Shown in pieces: positions 5,747 through 9,125 of a stretch of 9,125 nucleotides of DNA. The DNA is from Clostridiales bacterium (lineage in GTDB: Bacteria > Bacillota > Clostridia > Christensenellales > Christensenellaceae). The position numbers and the translations under genes are program-made. Every line of letters starts with the position of its first letter. The first letter of the stretch is position 1. The stretch covers positions 1-9,125 of the forward strand of contig QAKS01000068.1 of NCBI GenBank assembly GCA_003343685.1, in the 5' to 3' direction. The notes below the pieces were generated by a model, which was not told the DNA's origin, made no database searches, and was given only the letters and a program-made list of their open reading frames with translations.

Positions 5747-7384
5747 TTACTGCGCTTTGCAAACCCGCAAACCCAGTATTTTCTGACCGCGGGTGCCGAC
5801 GACGACCATATCGTCGAAGGCAGCGGGAGTCGCCTCAATGTTGTTGCTGTCAGGGCAGATTTTATCGAGAATTTTGCCCGTGGCGCCTGCAATCAAATAG
5901 ATATTGCCGACAGAATCGCAGGCGATGAGACGGGAGGCGCCGTCTTTGTCGTAAAGGGCGAGAGGACTGCTCCACGCATAGCGGTCCAGCCGGGTTTTCC
6001 AAACGATTTTTCCGGAGGCCTTATCGAGCGCGACGAGCCTGCCGCTCCTGACTTGGGGCGTGCGCGCCACGGGGAAGATGACGAGATTTTCGATGTCGCT
6101 GCCGTCCCTGCCCACGGCGGGCGTGGCCTGTACGCCGCCGGATATTCCCGCAATGGTATTGCAGAAATAAGTACGCCGCCATACGTATTCGCCGGTTTGT
6201 GCGTCGATCTTGAAGATCGGTACGTTCCCCAGCTTAAAGAACCGCCCTGCCTGCCAATGCAGGGAGGTGGCGATGTAGATATAGGGCCTGCCGCCCTCAA
6301 CGGAAAGTACGGGAGAGCCGTTCGTGTCGTCGGATACGTCCTGCACCCAGTTCAGCTCCATTGTGTTCAGGTCAATGGAGAAGAGGTTGCCGCCGTTATC
6401 CGCGATAATCATATCGCTGCCCAACATGACGGCGCTGTCCTCCATACCCAGCCAGAAGCGCTCTTCACTGCTGCGGGTGGACTGATAGCGCACCTTGACG
6501 CGCTCCGACGGATGGCAGACGAGTTTGCCGTCCTCCATGCGGCTGTTCAGTTTCATGGTGTAGAAAATTCCGTTTTCCCCCGGCTCGATCAGCGTGTCGG
6601 TTTCCTTGTGGACAAGGGGAGAGCTGTCGTAGCCGTGGAATATCCGCTCGGCAAAGGGGTCCTCGCCGCCGAATTCAAACAGGAGCGTACAGTCGATGAG
6701 ACTGTAGGCAAGCGCACGGGCGTATTCGCCCTCGTTTGGACCGCCGTCTCCGGGCCCCAGATACAGGATGGGTCTGTCTCTCCGAGGATCCAGCGCGCCG
6801 CTGCCCTTAAAGGGCAGGCCGACATGGAGAACGTCTCTTGTGGGAGTGCCGTCGTCCAAATCGAGGAAGTAGACGTTGCCGTCCATCGTGGAGTAGATGA
6901 CCTCGACAAGCCCATCTTTTTTCTTCTTCTCGTCATACACATTCATTTTGGCGAGCATGTCCGCATCCCAACGGGCGATGAGGGGCTGGCCTGTCCATCC
7001 GCTGCCCGTCCAGTAGCCCTTGCCGTAGTGCTTTTTCAGCTTTCCCGTGGGTACGCGCCAGCTTTCGGAAAGCTTATTTGTACCGGAGGGGATGGCGCCG
7101 AACGCGCCGCCGCCTCGCGTGTGATCTCCCCGGAAGGTAAACACGCCGTCCGTCTCCGCATAAGTCTCGTTCGGGGCGAACGAGACCGGCTCGCTGCGCG
7201 AAAAGGACTCGGCAGGGGCGCCGTCCACCTCCTTTTCCCACCGTCTGACGAGACGGGAAGGAGATGTGCCGCGCCCGTCGCCGCCGGGGATGAGTTTTGT
7301 AAACGGCCGCACCAGCCGCAGCAGGAACAGGACGATGGTGTCCAGCCCCATCATGAAGATGCGGAATATTCTGCTTGTTTTCAT
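5747..7384 (-). CDS. Membrane-anchored PQQ-like beta-propeller repeat protein
   Basis: A 545-residue protein with a hydrophobic N-terminal segment (about residues 6-24, IFRIFMMGLDTIVLFLLRL, with one acidic residue) followed by a basic stretch and a long repeat domain. PQQ/WD-type blades are visible from repeats such as VYFLDLDDGTPTRDV, FSIDLNTMELNW, FKIDAQTGEYVWRR, VALDKASGKIVWKTRL and YLIAGATGKILDK: the pattern of a hydrophobic strand, D, x, TG, then W. No quinoprotein dehydrogenase residues can be asserted, and in such anaerobes these propellers are usually scaffold or sensor proteins rather than PQQ enzymes. It is likely an extracytoplasmic protein held at the membrane. The start is ATG 7384 with AAAGGAG at 7394-7400; an in-frame ATG at 7597 lies inside luxS without support. 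It follows luxS by 95 bases and may be read from the same transcript. Its function is unknown. Confidence 0.85.
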   Translation of the reverse strand: MKTSRIFRIFMMGLDTIVLFLLRLVRPFTKLIPGGDGRGTSPSRLVRRWEKEVDGAPAESFSRSEPVSFAPNETYAETDGVFTFRGDHTRGGGAFGAIPSGTNKLSESWRVPTGKLKKHYGKGYWTGSGWTGQPLIARWDADMLAKMNVYDEKKKKDGLVEVIYSTMDGNVYFLDLDDGTPTRDVLHVGLPFKGSGALDPRRDRPILYLGPGDGGPNEGEYARALAYSLIDCTLLFEFGGEDPFAERIFHGYDSSPLVHKETDTLIEPGENGIFYTMKLNSRMEDGKLVCHPSERVKVRYQSTRSSEERFWLGMEDSAVMLGSDMIIADNGGNLFSIDLNTMELNWVQDVSDDTNGSPVLSVEGGRPYIYIATSLHWQAGRFFKLGNVPIFKIDAQTGEYVWRRTYFCNTIAGISGGVQATPAVGRDGSDIENLVIFPVARTPQVRSGRLVALDKASGKIVWKTRLDRYAWSSPLALYDKDGASRLIACDSVGNIYLIAGATGKILDKICPDSNNIEATPAAFDDMVVVGTRGQKILGLRVCKAQ

Positions 7385-7479
7385 GGTAACGTTCTCCTTT
7401 GTTCTCTGCCGTGCTGCGGTGCAGTCCTGATTTTGCCGCAGGACGGTCTGTTTCAATATGGAAAGGGGAGGCCGCTCCT
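7385..7479 (-). other. luxS to propeller-gene gap with overlapping small stems
   Basis: The 95-base gap contains two overlapping possible stems in the minus-strand RNA: CTGCGG/CCGCAG (7436-7441 with 7414-7419) and TCCTG/CAGGA (7439-7443 with 7425-7429). They cannot form together. A short stem right after the luxS stop lacks a T tract. No convincing promoter or terminator was found, so read-through from luxS is the simplest view. Confidence 0.35.
7394..7400 (-). promoter_or_regulatory. Ribosome binding site fixing the propeller-protein start
   Basis: CTCCTTT on + is AAAGGAG on the coding strand, 9 bases before ATG 7384. It marks this ATG rather than the longer in-frame option starting at 7597 within luxS. 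Confidence 0.8.
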
Positions 7480-7944
7480 TTACTGCACGGGATAGGAGAG
7501 ATCCTTTTCCGAGTTGTTGCGAATGGCCAGATAATAGGCGCCGCACTCCCGCTTCGCGCCGGGGAGGTCGTGCATCCTGTAGTTGCCGCATTCGCATTTC
7601 CGGCCCCCGGGGATTTCCCCGTCGTAGTTTGCCGTAAACAGCGCTGCATCCTTGACGGCCTTTATGGCCTCGCCGTGCGTGGCGCCCTTTAAGATCATAT
7701 AGAAACCGGTAAGACAGCCCATCGGTCCGAAGTATACCACCTTATCTCGGATCTCCGACGACCGCAGGTAGGTGGCAAAGATGTGCTCCACTGTGTGGGC
7801 GGCCGCCGCGTCCAGCGGATGTCCGTCGTTGGGGCGCTTAAACCGCAGGTCATAGGTGATGATATCGCCCATGTCGACACGGGAGACATACAGCCCGGGC
7901 ACAAGAACGTCATGGTCAATTGTAAAGCTCGCGATTTTTTCCAT
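7480..7944 (-). CDS. luxS: S-ribosylhomocysteine lyase LuxS
   Basis: A 154-residue LuxS. It cleaves S-ribosylhomocysteine to homocysteine and 4,5-dihydroxy-2,3-pentanedione, the precursor of autoinducer-2, as part of the activated methyl cycle; it is a cytoplasmic, metal-containing homodimer. The metal and catalytic residues are visible: H50 and H54 in HTVEHI with E53, C77 in FGPMGCLTGFYM, and C119 in ECGNYRMHDLP. The spacing C77 to C119 (42) equals the Bacillus subtilis enzyme, while H54 to C77 is three residues shorter than its H58-C84, consistent with a clostridial form. The gene starts 5 bases after the SPFH stop, with GGGAG inside the end of that gene. No SAH nucleosidase gene lies in the window, so that partner must be elsewhere. 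Confidence 0.96.
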   Translation of the reverse strand: MEKIASFTIDHDVLVPGLYVSRVDMGDIITYDLRFKRPNDGHPLDAAAAHTVEHIFATYLRSSEIRDKVVYFGPMGCLTGFYMILKGATHGEAIKAVKDAALFTANYDGEIPGGRKCECGNYRMHDLPGAKRECGAYYLAIRNNSEKDLSYPVQ

Positions 7945-7949
7945 CAGTT

Positions 7950-8795
7950 TTATTCTCCCGTCTCAGCAGACTGCGTCGTATTGCCGCCGCTTCCGTTCAC
8001 CACAGAGCTGTCGAAAATCATGCTGCCGTCGGACATGACGTTTGGCAGCTTGCCGTCCCATTTGCTCCACTTGATGTAGTCGATATAGTCGGGAGAGGTT
8101 TTGAGCGTCTCCTGGATCATTTTGATGGATTCGGCCTCGGCCTTGGCCTGCTCGATCTTCTGCTGCGCCTCTATCTTAATGCGGGAGAGATCCTGCTCCG
8201 CCTTCAGGGCGTTCTGCTGGGCCGTCTGCTTTGCCTCGACGGCCTTGTTAAACTCCTCGGTAAACTCAAAGTTTGTGATATTGAAAATTTCCACGTTGAT
8301 GCCGTAGGGTGAAATCTTTTCAGACAGCGCATCCTTGATCCGGTCGCCCACCTCCTGCCGCTTGACGATCAAATCCTCAGCGGTATACTGTGCGGTAACG
8401 GCCTTAATGCTCTCCTGTATGGCCGGGGCGACGACAATGGACTCGTAGTTGACGCCGACGGTTTTATACAGATTGGCGGAGGCCGACGAGAGGACCGTAT
8501 AGTTGACCGCCACGCTGTAGGTGACGATCTGCAAATCCTTGGACGAAGCGGAACCCTCCGCCTCGGTCTTCTGGGTGCGGTTGTCCACGGTCACTACAGA
8601 CTGGGCGAAAGGCACCTTAAAGTGAAGCCCTGCGGCGAGCACGTTGTCCTGTACGGCGCCCAGCGTGAGCACCACGCCGGAATGGCCGGCAGGCACGGTC
8701 ACAAAGGAGGACAACGCCAGCACGGCCGCTGCCAGACAGATGACGACAACAATGACAATTTTTTTAATTTTTTTGGTTTTATCCGTTTTTTCCAT
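7950..8795 (-). CDS. SPFH/Band 7 (prohibitin-like) membrane protein
   Basis: A 281-residue protein with a basic N-terminus (MEKTDKTKKIKK), one transmembrane helix (about residues 13-31), then an SPFH domain (about 32-190, beginning TVPAGHSGVVLTLGAV and LAAGLHFKVPFAQSVV) and an Ala/Glu/Lys-rich coiled coil (about 180-232). It ends in a Gly/Ser/Thr-rich tail. SPFH proteins form membrane-bound ring or cage assemblies linked to lipid microdomains and to control of membrane proteases such as FtsH; the prohibitin subgroup is the closest by appearance. Here the globular part is probably outside the cytoplasm. GAAGGGA at 8803-8809 precedes the start by 7 bases. It is the first gene of the minus-strand unit and is translationally coupled to luxS. 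No protease partner is visible. Confidence 0.92.
   Translation of the reverse strand: MEKTDKTKKIKKIVIVVVICLAAAVLALSSFVTVPAGHSGVVLTLGAVQDNVLAAGLHFKVPFAQSVVTVDNRTQKTEAEGSASSKDLQIVTYSVAVNYTVLSSASANLYKTVGVNYESIVVAPAIQESIKAVTAQYTAEDLIVKRQEVGDRIKDALSEKISPYGINVEIFNITNFEFTEEFNKAVEAKQTAQQNALKAEQDLSRIKIEAQQKIEQAKAEAESIKMIQETLKTSPDYIDYIKWSKWDGKLPNVMSDGSMIFDSSVVNGSGGNTTQSAETGE
7955..7959 (-). promoter_or_regulatory. luxS ribosome binding site inside the SPFH gene end
   Basis: GGGAG on the minus strand sits 10 bases before luxS ATG 7944 and within the last codons of the SPFH gene, whose TAA is at 7950-7952. Ribosomes finishing the SPFH gene would cover it, supporting coupled translation. Confidence 0.65.
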
Positions 8796-8829
8796 ATCCT
8801 TTTCCCTTCGCTATAAGGTATTACCTCAC

Positions 8830-8858
8830 ATTTTAACCCGAACACGTCCGATTTGCAA
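8830..8858 (-). promoter_or_regulatory. Promoter of the SPFH-luxS unit
   Basis: On the minus strand -35 TTGCAA (8858-8853, four of six), a 17-base spacer and -10 TAAAAT (8835-8830, five of six). The start point should fall near 8823, giving a leader under 30 bases. The -35 hexamer is palindromic and is also used by the + strand promoter. Confidence 0.7.
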
Positions 8859-8882
8859 CAGGGAGAGGACATGGTGTATAAT
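8853..8882 (+). promoter_or_regulatory. Promoter of the pyridoxamine kinase gene
   Basis: -35 TTGCAA (8853-8858), an 18-base spacer and a perfect -10 TATAAT (8877-8882). Transcription should begin near 8889, just before AAGGAG at 8892-8897, so the leader is only about 20 bases. It is divergent to the SPFH-luxS promoter. Confidence 0.78.
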
Positions 8883-8891
8883 ACAGGCCAT

Positions 8892-8897
8892 AAGGAG
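8892..8897 (+). promoter_or_regulatory. Ribosome binding site fixing the kinase start
   Basis: AAGGAG lies 10 bases before ATG 8908. Another ATG at 8901 is only 3 bases away and in a different frame without family similarity, so 8908 is the start. Confidence 0.8.
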
Positions 8898-8907
8898 CGA
8901 ATGGCAA

Positions 8908-9125
8908 ATGGACAGGCAAAAGAGGGTTTTGGCGATTCACGATATTTCGTGTGTAGGGCGGTGCTCCCTGACGGTGGCGCTGCCGGTTCTTTCGGCGTGC
9001 GGCGTGGAGTGCTCCCTGCTGCCTACAGCGCTGCTCTCCACGCATACGGGCGGATTTTCCGGATATACATTTCTGGATCTGTCGGACGAGATGGAGAAGG
9101 TTCTCGACCACTGGAAAACGCTGGA
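8908..9125 (+). CDS. Pyridoxamine/pyridoxal kinase, N-terminal part (3' end outside window)
   Basis: The first 72 complete codons of a ribokinase-fold vitamin B6 kinase, cut by the window edge. The N-terminal signature LAIHDISCVGRCSLTVALPV (residues 8-27) and LPTALLSTHTGG (38-49) are the substrate-binding segments typical of the PdxY/pyridoxamine kinase group, followed by GYTFLDLSDEM. Such enzymes use ATP to phosphorylate pyridoxal, pyridoxamine or pyridoxine in B6 salvage; the ATP site and catalytic Asp would lie beyond the edge. Hydroxymethylpyrimidine kinase is a related alternative but the HDISxVGRCSLT and STHTGG motifs favour the B6 enzyme. It is transcribed away from the SPFH-luxS unit. 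Confidence 0.9.
   Translation, partial: MDRQKRVLAIHDISCVGRCSLTVALPVLSACGVECSLLPTALLSTHTGGFSGYTFLDLSDEMEKVLDHWKTL

Noticed and set aside
7098..7150. An RGD tripeptide in the propeller protein
   Set aside because: It falls in the FTFRGDHTRGG strand, which looks like a structural repeat of the domain; one RGD is common by chance.
7438..7460. Possible promoter TTGAAA / CAAAAT between luxS and the propeller gene
   Set aside because: The spacer is about 15 bases and the -10 matches only four of six, so it was not called.
5657..7495. A 612-codon open frame on the + strand opposite the propeller gene
   Set aside because: It is an antisense shadow: no family motifs, low-complexity-looking translation and no ribosome binding site, while the minus strand codes clear propeller repeats.
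7385..7597. Longer in-frame start for the propeller protein reaching into luxS
   Set aside because: It would overlap luxS by over 100 bases; ATG 7384 has AAAGGAG at good spacing and begins a hydrophobic anchor.
8901..8907. ATG 8901 as start at the right edge
   Set aside because: It is in another frame with no similarity, and is only 3 bases from the Shine-Dalgarno; ATG 8908 gives the kinase signature.
8833..9111. 92-codon minus-strand frame opposite the pyridoxamine kinase start
   Set aside because: It covers a clear + strand B6 kinase and the divergent promoters, and its translation has no recognisable motif.

Overview
The window looks like chromosomal DNA from an anaerobic, low-to-mid GC Firmicute, most likely a gut Clostridium-type bacterium (Oscillospiraceae/Ruminococcaceae-like). 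This is inferred from strong AAGGAGG-type ribosome binding sites, a clostridial-looking LuxS, a teichoic-acid-type CDP-glycerol glycerophosphotransferase, flavodoxin and Fe-S flavoprotein-like genes, and an iron-type NADPH alcohol dehydrogenase. No rRNA, tRNA, CRISPR array, transposase or phage gene was seen.

Left part, + strand (1-3318): a tightly packed five-gene operon. It contains the 3' part of a MerR-family regulator resembling AdhR/NmlR, a carboxymuconolactone decarboxylase-cupin fusion, a flavodoxin, an FMN reductase-like protein with a four-cysteine cluster, and a YqhD/BDH-type iron alcohol dehydrogenase. Gaps are 2 to 15 bases and each gene has its own Shine-Dalgarno. The combination reads as a reactive aldehyde/electrophile or redox-stress response unit: the MerR protein senses, and the flavoproteins and the dehydrogenase reduce quinone- or aldehyde-type substrates.

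Middle (3319-4196): a 12-bp inverted repeat lies between convergent genes. It is followed by a minus-strand XRE-family regulator split by a one-base frameshift exactly at a run of seven A residues. Next comes a 292-base gap with a possible regulator promoter, a small GC-rich unexplained patch, and a strong terminator for the next gene.

Right part, minus strand (8795 down to 4197): an SPFH/prohibitin-like membrane protein is coupled to luxS (5-base gap). After a 95-base gap comes a membrane-anchored PQQ-like beta-propeller protein. A consensus promoter and a leader hairpin precede a GTG-started CDP-glycerol glycerophosphotransferase family gene. At the right edge a pyridoxamine kinase gene starts on the + strand and runs off the window. 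Its promoter and that of the SPFH-luxS unit point away from each other and appear to share one palindromic -35 hexamer, TTGCAA.

No clearly novel multi-gene system is visible. The best second-look items are the shared -35 divergent promoter, the slippery frameshift in the XRE regulator, the promoter-hairpin leader before the glycerophosphotransferase, the SPFH-LuxS coupling, and the composition of the MerR-led redox operon.
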